A stretch of 64,000 bases of DNA from Stromatinia cepivora (taxonomy: Eukaryota > Ascomycota > Leotiomycetes > Helotiales > Sclerotiniaceae). The position numbers were made by a program, and so were the translations under genes. Below, piece by piece: positions 37,030 to 52,000 of this stretch (the first letter of the stretch is position 1; each line of letters opens with the position of its first letter). The DNA lies in the NCBI GenBank assembly GCA_014898415.1, contig RCTD01000004.1, forward strand, positions 1,549,001 to 1,613,000, in the 5' to 3' direction. Below the pieces are notes generated by a model. The model was given only the letters and a program-made list of their open reading frames with translations. It did no database searches and was not told the origin of the DNA.

Positions 37030-37280
37030 GGTTTTACGAAAAGGGCATACAATACAATATCGATGATTCTACGAAAAGGTATACAACACAATATCAATGG
37101 TTCTATGAAAAGGCATACCACACAATATATGGATCTACAATGGTTTCACGAAAAGGCATATAATACAATATCGATGGTTCTACGAAAAGGCATACAATAT
37201 AATATCAATGGTTTTACGAAAAGGCATACAATACAATATCGATGGTTCTACGAAAAGGCATACAATACAACATCGAATGA
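37030..37280 (+). repeat. Tandem repeat based on CGAAAAGGCATACAATACAA
   Basis: Seven degenerate copies of a roughly 36-nt unit (TACGAAAAGGCATACAATAC then AATATCGATGGTTC) just inside the right LTR. Confidence 0.8.
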
Positions 37281-37554
37281 TATTGGTTTTGATTGGATAT
37301 TTCAACTTAAATGGTTTCATTTCAAAGGCTTTCGAAAACGAAAGTCTCGGAAAGAAAGGCTCTATTACGAACCTCAATTACAAAACTAGGGCTAACCGAA
37401 AGCGGACCGAATTGTACGCTAGTTTGAAGAATTTTCACCTATATAAAAGGGAATTCTTCAATACCATTAAAAGAAGAGTAATGAAAAGTTTTGATTCTAA
37501 ACCCGAACCTATTGTTATTCGAATATTAACCGATTCTTTGCTGTGATTCTCACA

Positions 37555-38048
37555 GTTTTTATATTATATTCGTTCTTTAATTCTTATATTTATATTATTT
37601 TCTTTTCGTTTTATTTTGATCTTTTTATTCATTTTATAATCTTAATCTTGATTATATTATTCTTTACAAGATCTCTAAAAACCTGATATAGTTTTGCCTT
37701 CATTATTATATTAACAAAGTTAGATTTATTATCAATTCATTTGATTTCCATTATTTCCCTTCGCTTATACAATTACTATAAAGCTATTAGATCGATCATC
37801 AATCTTTTCTTTCGAATTGAATCTAATTTCATAAAATAATTATAAAATGATTTCGAATCTATATATATAACTAATAATACTTTCTGTTTTGGTAATATAC
37901 CTTCGATAATATTCTTGAATATTATACTAATATCGAATCCTAAGATTATACTATAAAGTTCTAATATTAGTATATTCCTAATAATCCTTTTATATTTGAT
38001 AAATAATTAATGAATTAGATTTGCTTTGTTATTTTTGTTCATTAATAT
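37555..38048. other. AT-rich spacer between two LTR elements
   Basis: No gene or readable repeat; RIP-like composition. Confidence 0.5.
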
Positions 38049-41000
38049 TGTGACACAACGGCCGAATAACTTGAGTATCTTTTAGAATTAAAAGCTACAG
38101 ATCGAAAGGTAGAATTATATGATTATATATATATAGGCCGAGAGCTCACTTAATTTATTCGGGGAATGCTGTATTCCGATTAGGGTTCGAATCGATTATA
38201 TTGTATGTATATGTAATACTATCTTCTTTTATATAAAAGTTTGTTTCGAATGCTTTAAATGAATAATATAAAAGAATTTGAAAACAATTATAATTACGAA
38301 TTATTAATTTTATTTATCAATTCGATCAAATATATAAATTCAATGGTATCTATTGCTTTTTTTATTCGATCAAAAAAAGTATGTTTATCGATTATATTTT
38401 CCAAATGTATTAAAGCCTTCAATTTTTTTTTCATTTTTTCTTTATTCTATTTTGAATCTGTATTATTATTGTTATTGTTTAAAGTAGTTAATGTAGGACG
38501 ATTAGTTGGGTCAAATGAATTATATATATTATTATATAGATCTAAGTGGTAAGTATGAATTCAATGGTATAGGGATCTATATTGTGTATATCTGTTTTTT
38601 TTTGCAAAAGCGAGTTTGCTTTTGTAAAATGAATTCGGAAGTTTTCAATTATCGAAATTGAAGGGATGTTTTTGATGGTGGTGTTAGGGTGAAATCGGAA
38701 TTGAGTATATTTAGGGTATAATTGATATTAGATATATTTATTGGATCGGAATGATTTTGAGAATGAGAATTAGGGTATTGCAATACATAGGGAGTGGAAT
38801 TAGTAATTCTATTAGGAATAAAATTATTGATCGAATGAGCAATTAGTTGTTATATAACTTGTACGAATTCAGAATAGGAATAAGATAAATTGAATTACTG
38901 AATAAGTCAATTATATAAAATTGAATTGAATTTATTGTAGAAGATCGATATCTTATTCGAATCGAATTAATTTTGATTATATGTTTTGTATAAGATCTTT
39001 TCGAATTTTGTAATATAAATATATAACGAATTAATATCTTATTTTAGAGTATAAAAACGATCTTCAGTTTTTTAAACCTTATTAAAATTATTATAAATTC
39101 TAAAAAATTGATCAAGGATTGTATTATAATCAAGGAGAATGGCCTAATCAATAAACGAAAGTTATGGTAATATTATAATTTGAATTTGAGATTCAAAATT
39201 AAGATAAATATAATAAAATTGAATAATGGAATTGTTGATTGTAATATTATTTACTTGAAGTTTAGTTTTGATTGAAGAAAATCAGGTATCGAACTTTTAT
39301 ATATTTCTATTGAACTTTTCCGAATTGGGAAGGTAAGGTTTTGAAATAGGATTTAATTGAATTAAAAATAAAGAGTATAGAAAAGTAATCTTTTTATATT
39401 ATTATATTATTTCGGCTTATAATTCGTCGATTACAGAATTGATTGATTTTATTGTTGAAAAATGAAATAAAATCGAAAAGAACGTTGTTTAAATATGAAT
39501 ATCTTCAAAAGGCTATAAAGGGTTCTTTCAAAAAGGGTTTTAATAAAGGAAAGATAATTTTACAAATTATATTATAAGTATATATGTATAAATAGAAGTA
39601 TAAGTATGTATTTAGAATTTATAGAATGTGTATAAATTTAAGTATATATATATATTACTCGATTTCTTATCTCAAGGTGTGACGCACAAGAGCCGTAGTA
39701 GAGCTGAATAAACAGGGTCAATTATGTTCTTTAGAATCTACAACTGAAGAACTATAATTCGTAAGGAGCGATTAGATATATATATACAAATACTCATTTG
39801 TGAATTGCAGGGTTGTGTGTATGCATTATTAAGGTTACCATTTTATTATACTAAATCGTATGATTTGTAATATATATGTACGGATGATCAATTTATAAAT
39901 TGATATAGGAAATAAGAGGTATCACATGGTTAGCCTTCTATAGTTCACGATTCGTGATACTACCCCCCTCTTCGGAAAAGTTCGCCCTCGAGCATTTTAT
40001 TCCTTTGTTCTATTGTTATTTTATCGGAAACCAGGTTTTGTGAAGGTTTATAAGCTTTAAATCAATTAAATTGATCATTTTAGTTGATTTGGTCAATTTA
40101 ATGGAAATTGACCAAATTGACCAAAATTATCGACCAAATTGACTAAAATGACGAATGAATTGATCAAATCGACCAAATCGTTTATCAATTGGTTAAATTA
40201 ACATTGATTTATATTCTTCTTGATTTGGGGAACCTTTGAAAGGAAAAAGTTTCAATAGAAAAGGGAAGGAGGTTGAATTATGGTATAGTGATGATGGGTG
40301 GTTAATATGGTTAATTCCGAAATCGATTAAGTTAATCGACCAAATTGATTAAATCAATCAAATTGAATGAAATCGATAAGAATGATATTATATTTCGTTT
40401 TTATTATATTCAAGTTTCCCTTTGTATGATTTTTTAAATGATTATAGGCATAAATTTTTTGAAATATATTGCCTTTGTATTATCTTGGTAGTGGTAGTTC
40501 GTCTGTTGTATGGAATTCGGGTCATATACGTATACAATCAAATTCCCCCGAATTTGTATAGGTTTTCGATTCTTTTACGATTGTATATATATATATCATT
40601 ATAAAATCATAATATCTAATCTGTTGTATTGAAGAACATTTTTCTTTCCCTTGATTTCATAGATAAATCGTTATCTATATAATTATAATTATCCTCTTCA
40701 TTTTTATAGAACTTTATTCAATCAATTAGTCGATTAGGAGGATCAGGCAATATTGGATTAGTTAAATGAAAATCGCATAGGAGATACAATAATGTTTTAA
40801 AATCGGAAATAGGATACCAGGTAAGATCGGTATCGTTATTAAGCTACGAAACTCTGTATAATAAGGTTTTTCGTATTTTCTTTATTACTAGAACCTTTTC
40901 CATTTTCTATTCCGAATCATCAGTTATATTAATAAGCGAAAATAGTTTAAATATCTAATTAGGAAAAGGATCGTTATATATTTTGTATAATCGATCTGAA

Positions 41001-41579
41001 GGGAAAACAAAATGAATTTTCATTATAATCAGGAATTCGAATTTGAAAGAGCTTCCAGATCGATCAATGATTTTGAATCTTTCTTGAATTGGGAAGTTCA
41101 GTTTCTTAAATAATCTTTAAGTAAGATAACTCTTTATATTGAGTTATATATAATCTTTGATATCGAAATCGATCTTACACCAATAAATATTCATGAATTT
41201 CGATATCTTGGCTTAGATATATAATAAATCTTTTTTCGTTTACACAAAAACTAATCTATTGTATTCTATATATATACAGGTATCATATATATTTATATTA
41301 TCTATTAGTTTATTAGTATCTTCCTTTTATTCCTATATATATTTCAGTATATGCCTGTATAGGGTTTTGTAGGGTGTAAGCTCTCCTAAGGAATTGTATA
41401 GAAGAGTAAATTACATGTAATTTATTATAAATAGGAATTCTGATCAATTATCTTGATAATAGTTAACAACCGGTTTTAATTACTATTGAAGGTATTGATT
41501 ATAGATCTCAATTTGACTATTGATTTAAGGATAATGAATAATGAATAATTTAAAATCGGTTCCTAGGATTTGACTGAAT

Positions 41580-43606
41580 TCCTTTCAGAACTGTGATATA
41601 AATTGAGGACCACGATCCGATACTATAGTATTAGGGGGATTATAATATCGATATATATGGTAGAGATATAATTGTATTTGAATTCGAATATCGATTGATT
41701 TGTAACAAAATATAGAGATAATTTATTTTATCAATCGATCAATAATAATTAAAATGTTGTTATATTCGTATTTATCCTTATTAAAATTGTAGTAATCTAT
41801 AATGATATATTGCCATATTCGATTAGGAATTGGAAATGGATGTAATAAACCGGGGGTATAATTGTATAAAACAGAACTATATTTGCAGATATGACAATTG
41901 TGTATATATTTGATTATGATATTATATATTCTGGGTCAATAGTATTATTAAAATAATAAGAGGTAGGTTTTGTTTGTATCAGGATAAACAATGGAAACGG
42001 AATTATGGGCTTCACGAATCAGATAAGTTCGAAGATTGTTGATATCGGGTACTACCAAATGGTTATTGTAGAGTAAGAGATCATTTTAGAATGATATATA
42101 CTTATAACCTTGGATAACTTATATTCTGAATGTTAACAAATTATCTATAGTTTTATTTGTTTCGATAATATAATTAACTAAATCGAATCGAAGAGCGATT
42201 TCATTTAAATCGATATTAATAATCGCTATTTCATCTAGATAATATTTTCGTAAAGCTTTTCTTATAATTTCGATATCAATTTGGTTGTTTTTAATAAACT
42301 ATTGGAGGTGATTTTTTTTTTTAATATAGTTCTGAAAATCCAATTTATTGGTTTAATAGGTTAAAGTATTAGTGAAAGGATTATCTTTTCCAGGGCGATA
42401 TATAATAATGAAGTTATAATCGATTAGAACTTCTGTTCAGTAAACTTATTGAATATTGAAAGTTTTAATAGTTATAAAATATTCGAAAGCTTTATAATCG
42501 ATATAAACCTTGATTTTATATAATAAACCGGCGAATTCTATTCTTTAATAATTAAGAGATTGAATGATTAATAGTATTTCTTTATTATAAACTTTATAAT
42601 TCAATTTAACAGTAATTATAATTTTGGAGAAATAAACTATAAAAAACCAATCTTTGTTATATTGTTATAATAATATATTAGCAATTATTTTATTAGATAT
42701 ATTTGTTTTGAGTATACAAAGGAATCGGTGATTATAATATTGTAGGAGTAGAACGGAAATAAACTTTTTCTTCAAGGTATTGAATATATTTTGGTATACT
42801 TTGTTGAATATGAATTTAATATTTGCTTTAATAAGTTCATTAAAAGGTTTCGCTATTATATTATAATCCTTAATAAATTATTGATAAAAATTGCAAAAAC
42901 CAAGAAATAATTGGATCCCTTTTATTATTATCGGAAAGGTTCAATTCTCAATTACTTCAATCTTTTCAGGATCTATCTCTACTCCTTTAATAGAAATAAT
43001 AAAGCCTAAGTATTTGATATATATAATATTGAATTCGTATTTCTTGAGATCCGTTTGTAGGTCAATAGCTTTTAATCGTTCGAGAATTAGTTTAATATAA
43101 GTTTGATACTTTTCTTTGTTCTCGGAATAGATTAGAATATCATTAAGGTATATTATATAGAAGATATCTAGATAATTGAATAAAATATTATTTATATAAT
43201 ATTGATAGATTATAGGATTATTTGTTAATCCGAATAATACGATTTTATATTTGTATAATCCGTATCGAATTCGAAAAGTAGTATATTCTTTCGAAATAGA
43301 ATTCATTCTTATACAATAGAAAGCTTGATGAATATCGAGTTTGATAAAGATCTTAATATTGGAAAGTCGAGAAAGCGTTTCGTTGATTAAAGGAAAAGGA
43401 TACTGATTCTTATATATCAAAGAATTCAATAATTTGAAGTCTATACAAAATTTCAAACTATTATTGGGTTTTTTGATGAATAGAATGGGTGCAGTATAAA
43501 AGGCTTGATTAAGTTCAATGAAACCTTTATTAAAGTTATTCATAATATATTCTTTAACGATTTCCAATTGTTCTAGGGATATCTTATAAAATGGGCTATA
43601 ATGCAA
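41580..43606 (-). pseudogene. Gypsy Pol remnant: RT, RNase H, integrase
   Basis: The longest open piece (43606-42941, 221 codons) is a reverse transcriptase: FCIDFKLLN, FIKLDIHQAF, then IIYLNDILIYS, in which the catalytic YxDD is now YLND (a G-to-A change), then LGFIIS. Downstream on the same strand RNase H is readable through stops (VYIDYKAFEYF, then YRPGKDNPFTNTL near 42380-42530). The integrase core is seen near 41580-41700 (IVSDRGPQFISQFWKEFSQI). Many stops fall where Trp or Gln codons are expected, so nothing is functional. Confidence 0.88.
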
Positions 43607-46021
43607 GATTTGTTCTCCTTTGCCTTCTAATATAATTTTATAATTATAAAATCAGTTAAAAGGTAAGATATTTGATTTATATTTGAAAAAAGTTCGATAA
43701 TATTATCGATATTCAAATGGTATTTCAGATTCTGAATTGATTTTGATTAATATTCGATCGAGTTTCTTTCGAACTTTTATATTCTTGAATTCGATTAGGG
43801 CAATCAGTATTCTTTCTTTTATATATTGTTTATTCTATCGAAAATCTATTATATTATCAAATTCTTTTAGAATAATAATAAAGAGTTCAATTTATTTATC
43901 TCTTTTGTATTTTAATTGGAATTTATCGGATTTGAATATATATAAATCGAAAACTTCGGGCGATATATAGAGGAAGTATTTGTAGATCTACAATAATGAT
44001 GTAATTGGTTGAGAAAGAGATAGATTGAATTTAAAAGGAATCAGGATTTCTTCTTTTTCAATAAAAATTTGTATTGTGTTTATATTTGAAGGTTCTTGTT
44101 GTATATTATTAGTTGCAATTGATTTATTCAATTATGAATCTTTTTGATTCCAATATTCTTCGAATTGGTCATCTTATCGATCAGTATCTTATTGGGCTAA
44201 TCGATCGATCTTTTGTTTGCAAAGGGATAATTAAATAATGAAGAGATTATTCGAATAAGAAATAGTATAGGGTCTCTCTTTAGATTATTCGAAATGTCGA
44301 TTAAAGTAATCAAATTTCACTTGAATCTTTAATAATTAAAATCTATTTAAAATAATATTATAATTCTTTAATTTAGTAATAAAGAAAAGGACAAAAGATT
44401 ATTTATAATTATCAATCGTTAAATTAAGGAATATAAAATGAATAATAATATGATCTTATATATTATTATACTTTTTAATTTTAATTGAAATTTCAAATGG
44501 TATAATTCTAAATTTAAATATAGGAAATAAATAAATAAAGAATATAGTATTAATAAAAACGAATTCATTTACTTTAGAATCAATGAATACTTTTGATTGA
44601 TAAATATAATCATTTTTTGAAAAATTGTAGGGAAAAATAAATATTTCTTCTCCTATAAATTTAGTTAAATCAAGAAATCTTATATCCTATATAACGTTTA
44701 GAATAGAGATAGAATTTAAATATTTGATTTTAAATATTTTTCTTCTTCTAAACAGATATTTTGTATAATTTCAATTGTAACTTTTAGACTGAAATCTTTT
44801 TCGATATCCCGATATTCTTTGAATTCTTTTGCTTCTTTTTGTATTATTTCGATTTCATTAAGATTATCGATATAAGGCATCGATATATATATTATTCCAG
44901 GAGAGGGAAAGAACAATAAGTATTTGAAATTCGAATAGTTATTGAATACAGCGAAACCAGTATATCCAGGAAGAGTATTCTGGGGTGGAAATGGTTTTAG
45001 AAATATAAAGGTTCCAAAATTGGAGTTATTAGAGTTTCAAAAGGGTTGTAAAGGGTTTATAATAATTGTTGGTTTATGAGTAGCTATAAGAGCTTCTTGA
45101 TTAATATAATATTGGTTTTGTTTTTATAATGAAATTTTGTTTTGATTTATTTTAATAAATATATTCGCGAGTTCTTTTGTAATCTTGTAATCCTTAATGG
45201 ATATTGCTATTATTTATAAAAAAAAATCGGAAATCTTTTATTCAAGATCTTTAAATAAGATTTTATCATCGATAATCTTCATTTGGATAATAAATAATCT
45301 AAACTTTCTATATTATTTTAAGAAATTGTTATATCGAATTATATTAAATATAATTTATATTTTATATTAAAAGCGAGTATCATCGATTTCGGCTGGATTC
45401 TGATAGATCACTATAAACTATTCGACCAATTCGAGTACCGTGAGTCGGGATATTTGTATATAAAAAACATAACAATATACTTATATTTTCGATTCGATTT
45501 GATCGATTATGTATATATAATATTGCATTTCATTTTTAAATGATGTAATATATAATTCGAATCATTTTATAACCAATAATTGTTATAAACTAATTTTAGA
45601 TTTAATATTATTATTAAATTTAGTAATAAGATTTGTAGGTTTTGATATATATACATTTTGTTGTAAATTATGATTAATATAGGAATGTGATCTTGATCGG
45701 TTAAATCAACTTTTTAAATAAAAGGATCCCTAATTATTAAATAAATTATTATTTTCTAAAAAAGAAAGAGAATCCTTAGAAAACCCCAAATGATTAAATC
45801 GTTTGATTAAAGTTTTCTTCCTTTGACTTCAGAATCTTTAGGTTTGTTTGAATAAAGGTCCTTAAGTTTCGATTAAAAAAATAAGGGGAGTTTTAGGTAC
45901 TATTATTAATCTGAATATCTGTGTAAGTATTATTTGGGGCTCAAAAGGAGGTTGCATTATTGTAGAGTTTATCATCATTATAGTTTTCAATTATCGATTT
46001 TCCTTTTTCAAATTTATAATC

Positions 46022-49000
46022 TGTTGGAACACATGACTGACGAAACACATGACACCATCATATATTTCCCCCATATCGTAAATGGGATAACAGCATCTAT
46101 ATAGATTAGTAGAATTCCGTTATATAAAGGGATTAGATAAAATAATAGAATCATCTTTATTCTATATACGTTTTGTGTATACATTCCTTTATGAAATCTG
46201 TCCAATATTGATTAATGATTGATAAGATTCAATCATAAAACAATAAGGTCAAATCCAATAAGAAAAGATATCTTTTGAAAAGATGAACAAGATTGTACTA
46301 AACTAAATTTACATACGATTTATGTGAAAGAACTAAAATACTATATTCCCTATACTATTTTCTTCGAAATATATACTAAAAAGGGATCTCTGACTACAAT
46401 TGATTTCTTCAGGATAGTTTGATTTTATATCGACTTTATTTATATCCATTATGCTTTTGTATATGTTATACAACAAATCTATTCGATATGATACAATATC
46501 GAATTATAATATTCAATATGGTTTTTCTAATCCCTGAATCATTTTCGTATGAAATGGATATTGAATTTTGGGGGAAACAATTGAATCCAAACTTAGAATT
46601 CACTGAATCCTAAGTGAATGCTGATATAACTATATGACTCGTCAATTCACAATTCAAAAGGTACAAAGGGCAAAGGCTATAGAAAGAATTTCAAGAATGG
46701 TATAAAGACTGGACAAATGTTATATTCAAAATCGTATATCGCAAAGTTTTCAAATTCATATGAATTCAATTTATTCTATACAGTTTTCAGATCCGATAAA
46801 CAAAAGGGAGCAATAGCTATACAAAAGTATTTGCTGAATTTATCTCGAAAAACAAATTAAACGAACATATAAAAGAAGTTCAAGAAGAAGTAGATCGATT
46901 GAAAGAAGAATATACGGATATATACAAAATCATTGTATCGAAAAAATCGATCAAAATTCAAGTTTTATTTATATCAGAGCTTTTTAAGCAAATACGACAA
47001 AATAAACAATAGCAACGAAATCAAAGCTAATTCCCTTTTGATCTTATAATGCTAGATTGTACAACAAGGCAGAATATATCTTATACAATATATAGACGAA
47101 ACCTTCTTCCAGATCTTATGAAAGTGTATAATAACAATGAATTCAAATATAACGATGGGGAATATGATTTTCTGAATAAAAAACTACAGATATTCTACAA
47201 ACTTTATAACAAAATCGGAATTCACCCAAATAAATATAAAATAGCGTTTTCGATAATGCTTTAAGGCTTTGCATTATCATTCTATTTCGACAAAATTAAT
47301 AATAGAAAATTGAAATTCAAAGAAATGATTATATTCACGAAAACGCATTTTGAAATAGAAGAAAGATATCAGAAATATTTTATCGAATAACATAATACAA
47401 CATTTCTACAAATTATACAAAAGCACCCTGACAAATCACTTTCGGAACAACTGGAAAAACTCTTCGATACACTTTGTACACTATAATATAAATTGGTAGA
47501 TTCATATTAATCAAAATTGATATTAAAAGATCAGATTATAAATGCTTATCGCGATATCCCTGAATACAATTTCGTTTTGTTACATCCTACTACGATATAC
47601 GAAGGCCTTTGTACTGATCTTCGAAATGTTATTAATCAAACTGAAAGAATACGATCAACAAATACCTATATCGCAAATTCGATGATTAATAATCTATCAA
47701 GCATGGAAATATACTAAACGAATCGTACATATAATGATCGAGGTTCATACAGAAATCGAGGACAATATAGAACTCGATCAAAAGACAGATTCACCCCCTC
47801 TCACTCATATTCATCAGCAAATTCATCAAAAAGACCTCAATACTCTCAAACACCACTATATACATCAATTCAGAAATGCTTCATATACAAGCAACCAGGA
47901 TGCTGATCGACAAATCATACAAAAAAGGAATAGAAGACGAAATTTAATTAATATATAATAGAACAAGAAATAGATAAAGAAATATTCGAACAATATTTTT
48001 TGAAATATAAAGGTACATCCAAATCACAATACGAAAAGAACGAAATATTAGAAGAAAACGATATTTTCGAATATCCCCAAACTAAATCTTCAAATAATCA
48101 AATAATTCAATTTGAGATATATTTTACTGAAATAGATTCTGTTAATAGAATATATGTTACAGAATTATTAGGGAGATAATCATTAATATATACATATCTA
48201 CAAAATGATCAATTTAATCAATTATACGAAAAGTACGAAAAGAGTAATAACCCAAATGAAATTTTCCAATTTCAAGATCGATATTCAGCAAATATATTTC
48301 AAGGTATTATTCCAGATATAGGTATATTAGAAGTATCAACAACAGAGGAATTTCAGGTGCAGGTATTAGAAAAAAAGAAAGGTATTTTATGTATAAAAGA
48401 TGATGAATATAATATTAAATTCGGAAAAGGAATTATACAATTGTAAGGAGATATCATTGTCCAAATATTAATTGGAATTATTATGTTTTTTATTATATCA
48501 ATAAATACCTTATTTCTTATATATATATAGAATATGAATCGCCTACATATTACATTCGATAATATATCAAATGTATTAAAGCAAGGTGATAAGATTATTT
48601 CTATTATACAAAAATAAAGATATTCTTTTATACTTTTCGATCAAATAAAAAAGATAATGATATATTATTATTTAATAGAAACTAAACTTCGATAAATATA
48701 TCGAAGATTCAGGTATCCCTTTATACGAAAATTCATTAATATATTCAATCGTATAGGGTATACAGATATTGACTCTCAGATAATCAAGAAATTCAACAAA
48801 ATATGCAAACATTGTCAGCTTTATACGAAATCCCCAGGACATTTCAAATTCATAATAAAAGATAATATCGAATTCAATTATTCAATCATTCTGGATATAT
48901 TCTATATTAAAGGAAAACCTGTTCTTTATATTATCGATGAAGCTATTGTATATAATATTGCTGTATTTATATGAAATATAAATACAAAAACAATTTAGAA

Positions 49001-52000
49001 TATAATTCGGAAATACTAGATCGATATATACCTTGATCTATTAGATCATATATCTTATAATGTAGATACAAATTTTATATCGACCGAATTTCAACAAAAG
49101 GCGAAAACTCTTCAAATTGATATTCGTGAAGTCCTTATAGAAGTTTATAATACAATTGATAAAATTGAGAGATTTCATATATTTATATAACGATTATATG
49201 AAATATTCAAGAAAAAATTAAAAGACGAGAATTTCGAAAAAGAAGCTATTTTACAGATGACAATCAAAATAATAAATAATATTGTAGGATCAAATAGTCT
49301 CATTCTAATTCTTTTCATATATAAAGTATATTCCCGAATGATTTTGTATGATCTACCTTCCCAATCGATTATAAAACGAGTATAGATATATCGATAGGCA
49401 ATAAAAGAGATTCGAGAAATTCAAGCAAAATATGCGATACAAGATTCACTTAATATTAGAAATAGTCCAGATATATATAAAATATTAAAATTACCTTTGA
49501 ATTTATTAATACAAATATAAAGAGAAAAAAAAGGATAGACAGGATCTTACAAATTGATTGTAATTATAAATTAAAACTGTATAATTGATCTCTTTTATAG
49601 TTTTATAGAATTTCGTACAATAATTGTTAAACTATTTTACGAGGATATATACGAAGAATTATTCCTAATAAAAAATTCACTTCTGATAATTCTTTCAAAT
49701 ATAGAAAATCCGTTACTTCTGGAGAACTCATCATCCCCAATAACCCCTTCTATTCCTTCAAATCAAAATCAAAAGATAAACAAATCTGAAAGAAAATATA
49801 TACAATTTAATATCAAGAAAGAAAGAATAGTTAATCCTATACTTCGTATATTGATACAAATCGAAATCCCCAGAATATTATCTCCATAAAAGGTACAAGA
49901 AATAAATAATGAATACAATCAATTAATTATTGCAATTCAAGATAATCAAAATCTATTAAAAGTATTCATTACAAAGAAAAAGTAAGAAGTATTGGATCTT
50001 GCAATTGATTTTTGTATAAAAGGGATTATTATAATTAAAGGACAATTATTTGAAGCTTTACAAATACAAAAGATCGATAATTTAATTACAAAAGATATTT
50101 TCGAATTCGTCAAGTACAACCCTTTTATATATACCGGGAGATTGTTTAATTCATATCTTATAAATGAAATCAAAGGATATACAACAAATTCTTTGTACAA
50201 AAAGTTATATCTAGTTATTCAAGTATATAATGATTCTGGAAAAGAAACAATATTGATATAAGCACCTACAATCCAAAGGTCAAGTCAAAGAATCATTATA
50301 ATTCTAGTTTCAATATTAAAGCCAATAAATATCAAGTTTATGATACAAGATATCACGCAGACATATATATAATTAAAAACACTCCTGAATCACATTGTAC
50401 TAACGAATTTACTAAAAGAACTTTAAGGTAAATATACAAAAGATATAATCATAATAGTCAAAAAGCTATTGTATGGTATTGTAGAAGCAGGAATACATTG
50501 GTGGGCAATTTATTGGAAATATTATTAAGAAAGATTGAATATAATTATATCATTATATGATCTTTGTTTATTAATCTTGGATTCAAAGAATGTACAATTC
50601 GGAATTATAGGAATGCAAATAGATAATACCTTTATTCTTGCAAATAAACAATTCCTAAAATTAGAAAACAAAGAATTGATTGATACAAATATCAAAGCCA
50701 AATTAGGAGAATATTTTACAAATGATACCCTGCTAATATTCAATGAATATACAATATAATATACAGAAAACGATCTTATATTTATACAAAAAGACCAAAA
50801 AAAGAAAATCGGAAAGGTTAATAATTCAGAGTAATATTAGGAACAAAAAGCTAGAGGGGTATATATTGCTACAATTTATTAGTCAGAAATATTGTACAAT
50901 CTATCAATTGCTGTACAACACCAAGATCCATCAGACGAAAACATCAAATTGTTCAATAAAAGATTAGATTGGTAGATGAAAAATCTTAATCGAAATCTTC
51001 GCTTCATTCTCTTTGAAAAAGATTATATAAAACTATTCGTTTTTGTTGATGGATTCTTTGCTAATAATAAGGATTTGAATAGTTAAATAGGATTTGTTAT
51101 TTTGTTTGCAAATGAAAATATATCAGATGAAAATATCTTCGAAATAAAAGGCAATATTATTTATTATAGTAGTACAAAAAGTAAAAAAATTACACACAAC
51201 ATACTAATATCCAAAATATATAGAATAATAACAAGAATAGATATCGATCTTGCAATATAATCTACCTTACAAATTATTACCTTACAACTCGATATTTCTG
51301 ATATCCCAATCATCATATACACTGATTTATATTCGCTATACAAATACTTTGTTAAATTAAATATAACGAAAGAGAAAAGATTAATAATCGATATTATGGT
51401 ATTTCGGCAATTATATAAACGAAGAGAATTGATAGAAATGAAATGGATTAATGGATTCGATAATATTGCTGATGCAATAATAAAAGCTAATCCTAATAAT
51501 AGTTTAGAAAAATTTATTGATACGAATACTCTCAAAATATATATAAAAGAATAGATAAAACAAAAAATTCATATAAAAATCGATTAGACCTTTGTATAAA
51601 CCAAAATTGATATAGGGATACAATATTAATTATTTTTATATTTCATATTTTATTTTCAAAAATTGCAAAAAGAAAACTTTTCATTTTGATTTCATTTTTT
51701 AAATCAAAAAACAAAAACACTTAGATATTATATAAATCAATTAATAACAAAAGACTCCTTTATAGAATTAGAACCAAGTAAAAAAGGTTTCTTTGTTGAA
51801 GAAAAAAGAATGGGATTTCGATTGGAAGAAACACAAAAAGAAGAAAATGGATTAGATCGGCTAGCAGGATTAGTACACAAACGATTTAAGTGTACACAAT
51901 GAATCCCATAATCGTATTACTTATAATTCCTATAATTGTTTTCGAAATACCCCTTTATACGATAACATTTAGGAAAAGGAATCAGCCCTCAACGATGATA

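Larger units (their letters stand above)
33579..37554 (+). mobile_element. LTR retrotransposon, 192-bp LTRs, with nested insertion
   Basis: LTRs 33579-33770 and 37363-37554 (192 bp each, TGTTACGAACC...CTCACA) differ mostly by transitions and are flanked by the perfect 5-bp duplication GTTTT (33574-33578, 37555-37559). Without the inner element the copy is only about 2.3 kb. Its interior shows no recognisable domain and is full of short tandem repeats (about 33845-34030, 36555-36780, 37030-37280). A purine-rich AAAGAAAGGC before the right LTR suggests plus orientation. A solo LTR of the same family is at 57941-58131. Confidence 0.85.
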
